Positions 12,201 to 23,831 of a stretch of DNA of 64,000 bases are shown here, piece by piece. The notes below the pieces were generated by a model. That model did not search any database. It worked only from the letters and a program-made list of their open reading frames with translations, and was not told the origin of the DNA. Both the position numbers and the translations under genes were made by a program. Numbering within the stretch: the first letter of the stretch is position 1; each line of letters begins with the position of its first letter. This DNA comes from Hyalella azteca (taxonomy: Eukaryota; Arthropoda; Malacostraca; Amphipoda; Hyalellidae), in NCBI RefSeq assembly GCF_000764305.2, contig NW_025946489.1, positions 248,001 through 312,000 of the forward strand. The letters run 5' to 3'.

Positions 12201-15200
12201 CGACCGAATTGATGTGCTTCTGGAGAGATCCCGCCACCTTGCAGATGCATTTGTAGCACTGGCTCTTCTTGGCATCCTTGTCGTCCAAGGCCAGCATCAG
12301 GTGCATAGCCGCAATCTGCGAAAAAAGTAAGATTCTTTAACTTCATTAAATGAATTTGTCAATTCCAAAATAGTGCAAAAAAATAGGATACTAAACTGGT
12401 CAAATATAGAGTTTCCATAGTGCAACTTTGACCAGAAAGAGTATTAAACTCTAACTGCCCAATGCAGTTCAGAAATATGTTGATAAAAAAGTCAGTTTTG
12501 CGCCATCACTCCAGTAAATACGTCCAAGTTTTCTCTTCATAAGTTGGTGTTGTTACCAGATCCTTGTGCATATATTCAAGCACAACCAATTTTACTGAGA
12601 AATGCATGAAAATTTACAGAGAAATGCTGCGGCAGCGGTATCATGACACGACATTACAAATAAACTGATATACAAAGGATTTGATTTTTTACAAATACAT
12701 TTTAGGCGAACAGTTCAGCCCAGCATTCCTAAGGGAGTTGTGGAACACTATAAAGAGTTGCAGGCAAGGTGCTTAAGTAAGTGTTAAGCTCTTAGTAATT
12801 TTGCTATGAAACGGACAAGCCACAATACCTTTGACTGTTGCCTCAGAAGATCCAAGACTGCTGAGTTTTTGCGGTGTAGAGCGTTAAGGATTTCTCCATG
12901 CACCGAACTCTTCAGATGTTTCTTATAGTCCTGCAATAATGGGTATTTAACTTAATCAAGGTAAATGTATTATATTACATGTAAAGATGTAGTAGAAATA
13001 GACTTCAAACAGGATATCATTGACAAGAAGCGAAAACTCACATCCACTGAAGTGAAGCTGTCAAGTTTGCAGACGTGGCAGCGAAGAGCTTCAACTGGAC
13101 ACTTTTCCTGCACATAAAAAATTGAGTTATTGGCCTCATAAATATGAAATTTTTACTTCAGATGAAAATCTTCTTGAGATTCTCACCCAGGGTTGAGTTT
13201 GAAGTTGTCATAACCACTACCGGACATCAAATTTCTACTCAAAGTTTCAAATTAATATCAAAGAGAAGATTCCAAATTCTAAATCATGATTTCCACTATC
13301 CAGAAAATTCTTCTATAATCGAGTCTCAAGCGTCTGTCCTTGCTTTCACATGACAAGCCTATAGCAAAGCCTATAATCAAATGACAAAGCCTATAAAAAA
13401 ACCTATAATCACATGACAAAGCCCATAACAAAGCCTATAATCATATGACAAAGCCTAAAATAAAGCCTATAATCACATGACAAAGCCTATAACAAAGCCT
13501 ATAATCACATGACAATATAAGAGACAGAACAAAGCCTATAATCACATGACAAAGCCTATAACAAAGCCTATAATCACATGACAAGCCTATAACAAAGCCT
13601 ATAATCACATGACAAAGCCTATAACAAAGCCTATAATCACATGACAAAGCCTATAACAAAGCCTATAATCACATGACCAAGCCTATAACAAAGCCTATAA
13701 TCACATGACAAAGCCTATAACAAAGCCTATAATCACATGACAAAGCCTAAAACAAAGCCTATAATCACATGACAAAGCCTATAACAAAGCCTATAATCAC
13801 ATGACAAAGCCTATAATCACATGACAAAGTGTATAACAAAGCCTATAATCACATGACAAGCTTATAACAAAGCCTATAACTTAAACAAATTAAGTGCAAC
13901 AGAGAGCAAACTCACCTCAGCTTCAGCATCCTTTTCATCAACGACTTTTGGAGCAGGTTTTCTGAAGAACATAGGCAAGAAATAAAAATTAGTAGTACTA
14001 CATAAACATCAAAAATAATATTTTGTTGAGTAATTGACTAATAAAATGCCGATGAGAAACATGGATGATAACATCAGCTGTGGCGATCATAGCACATAAA
14101 AGCCAGCCTAATGTGCTTCATATTTTGGCGTTCACAAATTTTACTTCCAGGTTGGTTGGAGTTCTCACTCTACATCATCAAATGAGAATCAATTTGCTGG
14201 ACGAAATAATTCACCAGATTATCCTGATGCCCATATCTCTATCAAAACTAGCTGCAATGTCGTTAAAAAAACAAGCAAGATGCATCAAAAGTTTCATTTT
14301 TTTATGAAACCGCAACAGAACGGAACTCGAATTTGCCACCAAGGGCGGCTTCAATATGAAACAAGTAAAGGAAACATGTCCTTGGTTCAACTGACCGAAC
14401 GTGGAGCTAAATCTGGACCCAGAAAGATAAGGCATTACGGCCTGCAGCACAAACGTCAGACCGGCGACACAAGCAGTGCAGGCATTAGTCTAAGCAACAC
14501 AGAAGTGCATAGAAGCAGTTTCACAATTGGACACAGACAAAAATCTGTTCCTGGTCTTTCTAGTCATTTGAGCAAGGAAAAGATGACAATATTGCTGCTG
14601 AAATACTGCAGTAACCAAAAATTAAGTTCAGATATAATGTTCCCTTCGAGGTCTAGAGAGCCTACAAGCACTTTAAAGCAGTCGACACAGCAGTCCACAG
14701 TGCATTCCTTGCAAAAATGTCCACGAAGCAATCACCTAGCAGTCCACAAAGCACACAATCTCTGGCAGTGTCAGTGCAATCACCTAGCGTTGGTGAGTCA
14801 ACTAAAATAAAAAGAGATTGTGGGCTTTGGAAATATCTTGAATAAATTATTCTAGATTTGACAATATTCAACAGCATAGCTCCTTGAAGTTAACCAAGTA
14901 GCCCTAAACTGCTCACCATAAGCAGGATTCATAAATTGGCCCAAACTATCCACAAGATCGCTTCACAACCAAAAATTTTTGAAAGACCAGCTAAGAATAA
15001 GAAGAAGCCATTGAATAACCCTAAAATTTATAGCCGATAGTAAAGCTCTACAAGTCGCAATGGTGAGGAAGTGAGCAGCTCTCTATATGAAACGAGGAAG
15101 AAAAGAGCATTTATATACTACCAGGAGTTCATCAACCCCACGACCATGTTGCAACGTAGGTAGGTCTTACCTACTAATGCCCGAAGGCCTGTCCCTCCTA

Positions 15201-18200
15201 CTAGCAGCGGAGGAGGAACTGCTGCGCTGACCACCAAAGTGGGAAGAGTTGGGTGCTGTGGAAGAGGACTGCTGGTGCGCAGGACGCGCGTCATTCAGAC
15301 CTCGCTTATCTTTGAGCCATTTTCTGAGGTCGCGGGAAGAGCCATCACTGCTGCTCCTGTTACCACCACCACCACCACCGCCACTGCCTACTGAGCGGTT
15401 GTACCGGCCGCTGTGGGCCATCTGTGGTGGTGCGCCATGTCAAGAGGCCATGTTTGGAATAAGCTCTCATCAAGAGGCCATGTTCTGAATAAGCTCTCAT
15501 CAAAAAGCCATGTTCTGAATAAGCTCTCATAAAGAGGCCATGTTCTGAATAAGCTCTCATCAAAAAGCCATGTTCTGAATAAGCTCTCATAAAGAGGCCA
15601 TGTTCTGAATAAGCTCTCATCAAGAGGCCATGTTTTCACTAAGCTCTCACGCAAATATCTTTTGAATTCCATCAGAAATTTTGGAAGAAAACGGAAATGC
15701 TATCAGTAAAGAATCCATAGTTTTGACGGAAATCCATTGAAGATGACCCCGAATTATTTGCTTCTTCTTACCACCAACAAGGACAGTGAAGGAAGAGCCT
15801 AGATCAACGAGGTAGCATTAGAGGTACTAAATACATGATAATTCTTTAAGACCAACGAAGCACATCAGAAAAAAAATGTAAATATCAATCTCTTGCAGTA
15901 GTGTAACATGACTGGGTCTGTGATTCACGAAGTTTTTTTGGTGCAGCTAACCGACGCAAAAAGAGAACAAAATTACCAATTGCCCCAGCAATGTAAGATG
16001 AGAAAAACTAGTCTCAGTAGACCAAATGCCTGTACATTGCACCCGAGAGATAGACAAATTGGCAGGATCTAGAGCACAAAAATGTACAACACTTCTCTCC
16101 ATAATTAGAGAGCAAATCAAAGGCAAAACAAGTAAATGATAGAGATTTACTTTTTAGTTCAATCGTGAAATGAAGTGAACGCAAATAAGATTTGTATCAG
16201 AATAATCATCCAGAACAATCTCGGAAAATATGATGTGATGAAGCATGAATAGACATCATATCAACAGTAATGTACATCCTATAATATCCACAGTATTATC
16301 CACAACATCATATCATTAAAATGATATCCACACTGAAATAACTCACAAACCTACAAGAATGAAATACCGGTTAGAATGAAGCTTGTCATCAGGAAGTTGG
16401 AACAGGTAACTAGTGCTCTTCATGGCCTTCATTATTATAAGGTAAATTACAGGCGATAAAAAATTATGTTAATGATTATTTTTATATTGAGTAGAGGTGA
16501 TAAGATGTTAGTAGAGGAGTACCTGACAACCTTCCTTCAACTCCAAAAGAATTGGTCATAACCATGATCATGAAGCAACTATACGGACAAAAATAAGTCA
16601 ACGAGTGTACGATGGCTGCCTTATAGACAGCACGCACAACGCTGAACTAGTACCAAATAGCTCCTTGTCTCAATAAATTGATATGATATAAAAATCCGGT
16701 GAGAAATGTGTTTTGAAATTTTTTTACCCTAATTGGCAGGACAATGCCTGGGATTTAGTCAACTGACCAAATGGAGTGCTACACCAATCTACATGTTCTC
16801 TATTCCACCAAGAGTTAATAAAATGAGGTACGGGTAAACTATTACCTATATTATATATTTAGAAGCTCTGCAAAATATCTAGTGCATAAACGTTTCAATC
16901 CCATAATAAACGTGGCCTCATACACAAAGCTTGTAAGAAATATGTTAAAAGAAGTACTGAAGCGGTCAATTTTTCAACAAGAGACCTGGCTTGTTTGAAA
17001 ATAATATTTGTCGACAAACTGCACGGCAAACGACTGATGGGGACTAAGCTTAACTTCAATAGACTACAGGCCTATACGGGTATTCCCACATAAAAATGTC
17101 CCTGAAATTTTAATTGATTTTGTCTCCACTTGAAACAAACAAGTTCAATTTTATTTTCTTTTAACAATGTACATATATTTTCTCACACAAGAAAAAAAAA
17201 GCAATCAAATCATGTTAATTTGATTTGGAGGTATGAGCAATTAAAAATCAGTGACATTTTTGAGGGACACTCTGTACATTGTACCTATGATAGACGAAGT
17301 GAATGCCACAAGAGGTTCTCTACTTACTTTGCCTCGGTCCATTGGCCTCATCATGTTGGGGGGGTCGCGGTATGGATGAGGAGTTGCGTTCGGCTGTAGT
17401 CAGATATTAAACAAATGCTTTACACTATACAAGAATTGTAAATAGAAAAATACATAGGTACAAAGGCAAAATTGTGAACGGCGGAACCATCAGCATACAA
17501 TACAAGAATTGTGAAAGTTTATGAATAGGTAGAGATAAGATGGATTAGGACCCTCAGCAACCTTTGACGATTATGCTACGTAACATTCAAATTCCTCCAA
17601 TACCAATATGATGGTATTAGAAAAATGGATGCAACTGGGTAAATGGTGAACTATGTTGGAAATGTTGAATATATTTAATCTTGAAAAAAAATAAGGCAAA
17701 TCCACAGCCGTAATTCATTGGAAAATAGTAGAATATATACCTGGATGAATTTTAAATATTCTATGAATGCATTTTTAAATAAGACTGGACAAATGTTTTA
17801 GTGGATGAGACAAATGGCAGAACGAATGCCGTGATTAACCTGAAAAAAATTATAGCCTATGTATAGAGACCAATGTATTTGAAATGAAATTTGAAAATGC
17901 TCAGGGTATTTGTGGATGACTCACGCCAAGCACGTTGAGCGCCATCTTAGGGTCGTTGTTGTTGAGACGCGTCAGCTGGTTGATGCCCAGGACACTGCCA
18001 TGGGGTGCCCCACCCAGCAGGCCTGGGCCACCCCCTCCACCACCTCGCACCACTGAAAAACAATTAACATATTAGAATTGTGAAGTCTTTAACTATGTTA
18101 TCTAGGCTTCAAAATACTAACCACCGCCTATCAATCAAAATGTCTTTAAATCTGTAATGACGTATTGCATGTTTCAAGATACTAACCACTGCCAATCAAT

Positions 18201-21200
18201 CAAAATGTCTTTAAATTAATAATGTTGTATTGCACGTTTCAAGATCCCTACCACTGTCAATCAATTAAAATGTTTTTAAATCTGTAACGACATATTCTAA
18301 CCCATTTCGATATCCTAACCACTGCCAATCAATCGAAATGTCTTGAATTCTGAAAACATGTTTTAATAATCTTGAACCTTGACACTCCTTTGACATCCTA
18401 ACACAGGAATATAGAACCAAACCACTGGTGATAAATCAAGGCGTAGGAAACCCGCATCCTGTAACAAACTAACACGAGTTTCTAGAACCTAACCACTGTG
18501 AACATGACTTGAATAATGAACACAATTAAACATAGTTTTTTTGAAACTTAATTCATTGAAGAAGCATCTCCAAGCGATTTTTTCTGAAAGTGAGATACGA
18601 GTCTCCATGCCTACAAACACAGTAGGGATCCAAATCCCGTTAAATAGTTGCTTAAGACCTCAATTGTTACTGATAAAATAACTGGACACAAATTTTTTAC
18701 AAATGAAGCTAATATATTCAAAAGCCCTGATATTTTTTATTCAAGAACATAAAGTTTACTTCATCACGCATAACTTGAGAAATTATAAACTGAAATTCAG
18801 TTTATATTTACTTTAAAAATAAACTAACTTTCAGGATTGCCAAGCAGACTGGGAGCCTGAAGAGGGTTGCCAGCACCCCAAGCCATCGGGTCGTGGCCAT
18901 GAGTCATACCCATCCCCATGCCACAATTGCCAGGTGTCATGCCAGACTCCCATGGACTGCAATACAAGAAAATTCATTTCATTTTACAAATACAAGCACT
19001 ATATTTAATCAAACTTCTTAAGAGTAGTACAGGTTAAAATACTAGCTTTGGAATTTTGATTCAAACGACAATCATTGAGAAAAAAAATTGAAGTAACATT
19101 TCAAAAGCAAAATTGGAGAATTGCCAGACGATAATTCCATCCATCAAAAAAAGAACTGTGACAATTTTAATAATTTGAAATTATCTACATAAATAAAATG
19201 CTTTAACATGTTGGCCGCGATTGCACAAACAGCATGCATTCCGTTTAGGCAGCTCTTTCAAATTAGTATATCTTCAGTTCCAGTGCAGACATCAATGTGA
19301 GGGGCTGCATGTCGCTTTGCAGAAGAAAGTTCTTGTGGTACGTTTACCATGAAAAAACAAGTTGTCATATTATGTAAGCATCGTCCAAAATTACACTAGT
19401 TTTTATTGTTGGCGATGTGTACCGGTTCCTGGCTTGGGGTGGGATCATTAGGAGTTGATAAATTAGATACACGTCACCCATAATGATTGCAGTCTTTATT
19501 GCGGGCGTTGTAAGCCACTTCTTGACGCGCGGCGAGAATATTCTAAACCTTATTTTTTATTCTTCCTGTGAATGTAAAATGATACGCCATGGATATTTAT
19601 ATAAGCTCAGCTTTTCTCACCATCACATAGTCCCATTCGGGACTACCAAAATTTACTCTTTTTACAATTAAGTAAGTTTTTCATTTATTAGCTATTGATT
19701 TCAGTTTTTCTTTTGTTGTATTCTTTTCATTAACTGTTGTTTGCATAGATAATATTTTTTTCAGTATCATATATTTACATAAATATTATGGAAACAGCGG
19801 CAAAGAAACTGCAGGTAGAGTTGCCAAGTCAAATTCTTTCAACTAATTGCATATCCAGCAGTTAATCCAAACTGGAATACTTCCAACGATTCCAGTGAAA
19901 GCAACTGTGACCTGATACGAGATAGCAGCAGCAGGACCAGATTCATCAGCAACTGACATGTTATTATTCTTTCAACTGTTCCAGAGCACGCTGGTGCATT
20001 GGTTACACAAGGCAAGAAAAATTGCAATAATTTGTATCTCATGACACCAAAATGTGCACTTGACTATAACAGAGCAATGAAAGGCATTTATGTTTCAGAT
20101 CAGAAGACATCGTACAAAACAGTTGCAGGGTGAAGAATAAAATGGTACAAGAAAGCATCAGTCGATCTGCTCACTGACTCATCAGTTACCAATGCTTGGA
20201 TAGTGTACATCCAAATTCTATTCTCGTCAATCCGCTTCAATGACAGATTTTTTAGAATAATGTACGTGAACTCTTTTTGCAGGGAAGCACACCCATAATG
20301 TAAAATTAGGCACAAAATTTTTAATTGCTGGTGATAAAAGCTAAGATAGCATTGCACTTGGGTCAAACCATTTGAAACAAAATATGCAACAAGAAAGTGC
20401 TGTTGCAAATGCTGCAACATACAAGCAACAAATGGAGGAGGTGCTGTAGCAAGAAAGAAATTTGTCACATAAAAATGTACAGTGATGACTGCAAAGAAAA
20501 CCTTCTTGTGGGTTAATTTTTTTTAGATGTTCCAACAATAACACATTCAAATTAGTGTCTCATACCAGAGAGAAATCGTGCAAAACATTTGTTTCAAAGG
20601 AAATGAAGTTTGAATTTTTATTTAGTTTATGTGCAACCATATCTGAGTCAGCATAATTACCTACATAAAAGACATGAATTGAGGACACAGTTTTTCTTCA
20701 TACAGTAATTTCAGTATTTATTTTGTATCTTGTAAAGTTTCAAATCATGGATTTTGTGAAAATTTCAGCATTTCTTAGCTGGCTTGAGAGGTTTCATCAC
20801 AAAGATTTTAAACTTGGAGCCGATATACCGTATAATTAAAAAAAAAATGTTTATTCAACACAAGCATGTACCCTCACACATCACACATCACACATGGACT
20901 CCGAAACGTTTTCTCTTATAAAGATATGGTGAATTTTTGTGGTATTGTTTTTGCTTTTAAATTCCTAATCACACACTCAGGTTCACCGTGAACCAATATG
21001 GTGCACATTGCAGGCTAACGTGTTAGTAGTTTGCTTTTGGTAAAGATTATTCTCTAGAAAATTCTTTCTAATTCTCATGTCAAATGATTTAAATATTAAT
21101 TGAAATTATTAGATAGTTATTAATATTCCACAGCAATATATGGGCATTTGGTCTGCCTTCAAATTAAGAGAAAATACATCACAGATGTTGATATCATCTG

Positions 21201-21577
21201 GCTCTAAGAAAGCAAAATATTTCAAATAGAAAGAAACAATTTCATGGGTCAGTAAATAATGTACACAATATTCCATAAAAATTAAGCTTGTATTGACTGA
21301 GAATATTAGCCTATTCTTAGAAATTTTGGCAATTTTTCCTAAGTGGTTCTAAGTTTTTTTATTATTCTTTCAATATTCCTTCATTTTATAAGGCAAAAAA
21401 CTACTAAAAATCCTAAGAGCATGAGAAGTTGTGATAATTAACCTGGGTCTGTGCAAGGCTCCACCAGGAGGATTGCGGGGAGCTCCTCCAAGGAGCCCTG
21501 GCTGGGGTCGTCCCTGCACATGACGTGGTGCATTGCCAAGCAGTCCACTTTGTCTTGAGTCCCTCCAATTACGATCC
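6235..21577 (-). CDS. Pep: Pep/CIZ1-like matrin-type zinc-finger protein (17 exons, 5' partial)
   Basis: Probable nuclear RNA/DNA-binding protein. Exons in coding order on the minus strand: 21577-21443, 18956-18829, 18052-17925, 17393-17328, 15421-15171, 13961-13916, 13107-13042, 12930-12829, 12315-12193, 11985-11890, 11478-11388, 11137-11024, 9970-9837, 8944-8838, 7792-7060, 6856-6813, 6400-6235. All junctions are GT-AG and keep frame, giving about 842 residues. The N-terminal part repeats GLLGN/GLLGGAP and is rich in Gly, Pro and Met. A Gly/Ser-rich exon with KWLKDKRGLND follows. Zinc fingers: CHVC with H-x5-H (about 260-284), CYKC (about 327-347), KCCNVWF...H (about 358-380) and CSAC (about 462-485). 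Residues 530-773 are strongly acidic, and the C-terminus ends KKGRGRGRGRGARK. Finger order and spacing resemble insect Pep and vertebrate CIZ1; AKAP8/ZNF326 are alternatives. The first exon is not found. Several introns are filled by minisatellites. Confidence 0.82.
7060..7792 (-). other. Large acidic exon of the Pep-like gene
   Basis: This 733-base exon encodes about 244 residues dominated by Asp, Glu and Ser, for example SKDDDIEEGSNGPEDDEDER, and is probably disordered. Phase at its start is fixed by a donor at 8837 that leaves two bases of a Ser codon. Reading through its donor at 7059 would stop after eight residues, but the next exon (6856-6813) continues in frame. Confidence 0.75.
9352..9600. 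repeat. Tandem repeat, about 65-70 bp unit, near four copies
   Basis: A unit containing TAGAAGGTAAACGTC, a GTCAACCTGTTTTCT-like core and TTTAGATT recurs about four times with substitutions. It lies in an intron of the Pep-like gene between exons 9837-9970 and 8838-8944. Confidence 0.65.
10831..10992. mobile_element. MITE copy 1, CTCACTGCAGTGAG family
   Basis: The copy runs from TTTTTAGACCATTTTCGCAT to GAGTTATATTTTTTT. It contains a GTCTGTCTGTCCGTCC-type tract, TCGTCGACG and the perfect palindrome CTCACTGCAGTGAG. Related copies occur at 46916-47078 and 58398-58695, with one end at 52409-52443. Here it sits in an intron just beyond the donor of exon 11137-11024. Confidence 0.7.
11890..13107 (-). 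other. Three consecutive zinc fingers of the Pep-like protein
   Basis: Four exons carry the core fingers. Finger 1 is split between exons 13107-13042 (RCHVCKLDSFTSVD) and 12930-12829 (DYKKHLKSSVH), an intron inside the finger. Finger 2 (QCYKCICKVAGSLQKHINS and VEH) is the short type with a GSL turn. Finger 3 (KCCNVWFSSRPDYEHHRLG and FRH) has adjacent cysteines where the family usually has C-x2-C. The H-x5-H spacing is the matrin/U1-like type. The frame of 11985-11890 is fixed by the phase-0 junctions on both sides; the longer overlapping frame there would bring a stop into the next exon. Confidence 0.75.
13330..13885. repeat. Minisatellite, about 32 bp unit (AAAGCCTATAATCACATGAC)
   Basis: Units of ATAATCACATGACAAAGCCT plus ATAACAAAGCCT repeat about 17 times, with half-unit variants. 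The array fills most of one intron of the Pep-like gene (between exons 13961-13916 and 13107-13042). A 12-base sequencing-adapter remnant interrupts it at 13516-13527. Open frames here only translate the repeat. Confidence 0.9.
13516..13527 (+). other. Partial Tn5/Nextera mosaic-end remnant
   Basis: TATAAGAGACAG equals the last 12 bases of the 19-base mosaic end and breaks the otherwise regular repeat unit. The full adapter pair is present at 49419-49456, so library carry-over is more likely than chance. Confidence 0.75.
14752..14775 (+). repeat. 22-base identity to the Pep-like acidic exon
   Basis: The 22 bases starting at 14753, whose first 20 are ACACAATCTCTGGCAGTGTC, are identical to 7553-7574 inside the acidic exon of the same gene. 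The match is too long to be likely by chance in 64 kb. It sits in an intron within a plus-strand open frame (14280-14810) that shows no recognisable domain. Confidence 0.5.
15441..15650. repeat. Minisatellite, 30 bp unit, about seven copies
   Basis: The unit is GGCCATGTTCTGAATAAGCT plus CTCATCAAGA, with AAGA/AAAA variants. It ends about 20 bases from the acceptor of the Pep-like exon 15421-15171, so the intron lacks a normal pyrimidine tract there. Because 30 is divisible by three, all frames stay open and give artefactual repeat peptides. Confidence 0.9.
18060..18360. repeat. Tandem repeat, about 65 bp unit, four diverged copies
   Basis: CCACTGCCAATCAATCAAAA, then TGTCTTTAAAT, then a GTATTGCA-GTTTCAAGATACTAA-like segment, recurs four times with substitutions in an intron of the Pep-like gene. 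Confidence 0.7.
19935..20560 (+). pseudogene. piggyBac-like transposase fossil (C-terminal part)
   Basis: Plus-strand translation gives VIILSTVPEHAG, then LDYNRAMKGIYVSDQ, then RIKWYKKASVDLLTDSSVTN followed by AWIVY. This order (V..LST, DYN..M.G....DQ, KW, NA..Y) is the conserved C-terminal signature of piggyBac-type (PGBD) transposases. In-frame stops and at least one frameshift make it non-functional. A further stretch around 20396-20500 has a cysteine cluster (CCCKCC) where the family carries a C-terminal zinc-binding module. It lies in the first visible intron of the Pep-like gene, on the opposite strand. Terminal repeats were not located. Confidence 0.65.
20875..20972 (+). repeat. Penelope-associated 3' tail copy
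   Basis: TGGACTCCGAAACGTTTTCT, then CTTATAAAGATATGGTGAAT and a T-rich tail ending TTGCTTTTAAAT. It matches the tail downstream of the Penelope fossil near 22470 and the inverted copy at 3045-3118. A CACATCACACATCACACATG stretch precedes it. Confidence 0.55.
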
Positions 21578-21789
21578 CTGTAATTAGAAAATTCATTAGG
21601 AATCCATTATATTTATCAGTACAAAATTTTCAGTAGGTACGTATAAAAACAAAAAACTTCAAAATTATATAAATCTATACATAAAATTTATTTAAGGATC
21701 CAGGTTAAGATGTTTAATGTGTGAGTAATGTACAATTTTGATGCTAAATATTACTTGAAAAGGATTCCACAAGATCAGTTCAGTCTAAT

Positions 21790-22380
21790 GTGAGCAAATA
21801 TATTGGTATAATTAAGAGACTACTTTATAAATATGTATTTGTGGTATTTACACAAATAAAGAAATTCATGTCTAAGCAGTACAATGAGGTTGCTCCCGAG
21901 CGCAACGGTAGGGATGTTGTTTATTGCTCCTTTCCATATTTCAGCCCTGCATCCGAAGCTATGTCAAGGGAGTTAAAACTTTTGTTTTCGAAGTATTTCA
22001 CAAATGTTAATCTTCGTGTCATATTGGTCAACCATTTTAAAATCAGTTCTTTTTTTAGGTTCAAAGATACTCTCCCTATGCATATGCGATCATCCCAAGT
22101 TGATAAATAAAGTTGTGCACAATGTGCATCTGCGTACGTCAGGATGACGTCTTGCAATCTTTATTCTAGGGTCGCAGAACATAGGGGCAGGTGTTGTAGA
22201 ACTGGTAACTTACTGTCATGTCCACCTCATTTGGCTGCGCGGGCTCATGCCGAGCAGTGCAATGTTCCAGTTTCTGACAGTGACTTCAAAGTTTTAGCTT
22301 CCAGTTCTGGTGTTTCTGATTTGCGTATTTTAGAATCTTTGTACACTAGAATCTTACCCGCTTTAAATTGTAACTAGGTA
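21790..22380 (+). pseudogene. Penelope-like retroelement fragment (RT end plus GIY-YIG domain)
   Basis: The translation runs RT-like FTNVNLRVILVNHFKISSFF, then FRFKDTLPMHMRSS, a stop at 22108-22110, then SCAQCASAYVRMTSCNLYSR followed by VAEHRG, and ends LRILESLYTRILPALNCN with a stop near 22377. The SCxxC...AYVG.T.RNL..R..EH pattern is the GIY-YIG endonuclease of Penelope-like elements. The fossil has the in-frame stop, and YVR and SCN replace the expected YVG and SRN, so it is dead. It is sense to the right, inside or upstream of the Pep-like gene's first intron, and is followed by a CTGATGA...GAAA motif. Confidence 0.8.
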
Positions 22381-22457
22381 GGTTTTACAGCTTAGGTTTT
22401 TTGTCATAATATTGACTGTACTAATTACTAATTTATCTGTGTTCTAGAATTTTCAAA

Positions 22458-22482
22458 CTGATGATTGATCTGGACTCCGAAA
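22458..22482 (+). ncRNA. Possible hammerhead-ribozyme core after the Penelope fossil
   Basis: CTGATGA at 22458-22464 and GAAA at 22479-22482 are separated by TTGATCTGGACTCC. Penelope-like elements are known to carry hammerhead motifs. The only visible stem II is GGA/TCC with a one-base loop, which changes to GGT/ACC in the copy at 47305-47330. A normal monomeric hairpin is therefore doubtful, and I did not establish stems I and III. Confidence 0.3.
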
Positions 22483-22540
22483 TGTTTTCTTTAAAGATAC
22501 TATAAATTTTGGTCGAGTTTTCTTTGCTTATAAGGAATTC

Positions 22541-23190
22541 GTTTTTATATGTCTAAAACCGTCTCTTAAATCAATCATCTATTAATTCATTTATCACTTA
22601 AAATCAGCAAATACAAGTATACTTAAAGGATTCCTAATACATTCACAGACTTATTTAAAAGTCTCAAACCATAATATTCTTTCTACACAAACAGTTTATC
22701 ACTATTTAGTAAAGCAAGGTCAATTATCAACTTTCATACAGGTTTCAATGTTCTCACTACCTAGGGTAAACACTGTATATTCCAACATTGTGGGTAATTC
22801 CGACACTTCTCAACTTTTTTCCTTTATATTAAGCTGTGTCTTAGTTCCACGCATTTGTTGATGGTTGAAATAGCACGACGTCATACTATTGCGTGCCATA
22901 CTATTGCCAAACACTAGGTCTGGGCCATCTGGCGGGAAAATGTTGAGATCCAAAGAGAGGCAGTGCGCATCACTCAGTGAGAACATCGAAAAATGCGTCA
23001 AAGTTGATAGTTGACCTTGCTCCACCAAATAGTGATAAACTCTTTGTGTAGAAAGAATATTATGGTTTGAGACTTTTAAAGTCTGTGAATATATTAGGAA
23101 TCCTCAAGTATACTTGTATTTGCTGATTTCAAGTGGTAAATAAATTAATAGATGATTAGGTTAAGAGATGGTTTTAGACACGTAAAAACT
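22541..23190. repeat. Long inverted repeat, arms about 190 bp
   Basis: The left arm (about 22541-22735) and right arm (about 22998-23190) are reverse complements with few differences, from GTTTTTATATGTCTAAAACC on the left to its complement GTTTTAGACACGTAAAAAC on the right. The spacer of about 260 bases begins with the terminal repeat of another element family. Confidence 0.75.
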
Positions 23191-23641
23191 AATTCCGACA
23201 TAGCTTGGAATTAGACACACAGAGCTCCTTCCGAGCTGTGTGCAAAAATTAAAATTTTCTTTATTAAAAGCTTAATAGCTCTTAATTAAAAGCCTAATAA
23301 AGTAGATTCCAGTACAGCTCACACAGCGATCAGAATTTGAACACAAGAGTGTTGAAATTACGAATTAGTAGAGTTTGAAGCGTGGCTGAAATGAGTCTCA
23401 CAAAATGCCAAATTTAGTCACACACAGCATCGGAATATATGGATTTGGTAGGTTTGCATTCTAAAGGCTTTTAAATAAATATGGCAACATTTTGTGATGT
23501 TTCATTGTTACTGGCGCATAGTGCGGTGTTTTGAGAGTGACGTAAAGCAAATAGAACTCTAGTTGCACATACGGTGATTTTTTATAGCCATTCATTTTTT
23601 GCTACGTCCTTAATGTGTCGGAATATACCGCGTTTACCCTA
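22762..23641. mobile_element. TA-flanked inverted-repeat element (GGGTAAAC family), long copy
   Basis: The left end TAGGGTAAACACTGTATATT and the right end, complement of TAGGGTAAACGCGGTATATT, are inverted repeats flanked by TA. Parts of the interior duplicate the copy at 23832-24125 in opposite orientation, so the structure is rearranged or nested. There is no transposase frame, so it is non-autonomous. The TA flank suggests the Tc1/mariner group by family knowledge only. Confidence 0.6.
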
Positions 23642-23831
23642 GTTGACTTGGACTTTTGCTCTGCAGATCTTAACATTTTCCTGCTAGACTTAGTGTTGTG
23701 CAGAATCCTTGTGCGCAATAGTATGATGTCACTATTTCAACCATCTACGCATTCGTGGAACTAAGACCAAGCTTAAAAGGAAAAAGTTGAGGGGTGTTGG
23801 AATTACCCAGAGCGTTGGAATATGGTGCGTT

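Noticed and set aside
13330..13885. CRISPR-like spacing of repeats
   Set aside because: The units are directly adjacent without unique spacers and lie in a eukaryotic intron; it is a minisatellite.
14280..14810. 176-codon open frame on + strand
   Set aside because: It lies in an intron of the minus-strand gene and has no domain or splice context. It contains simple internal repeats, so chance is the best explanation.
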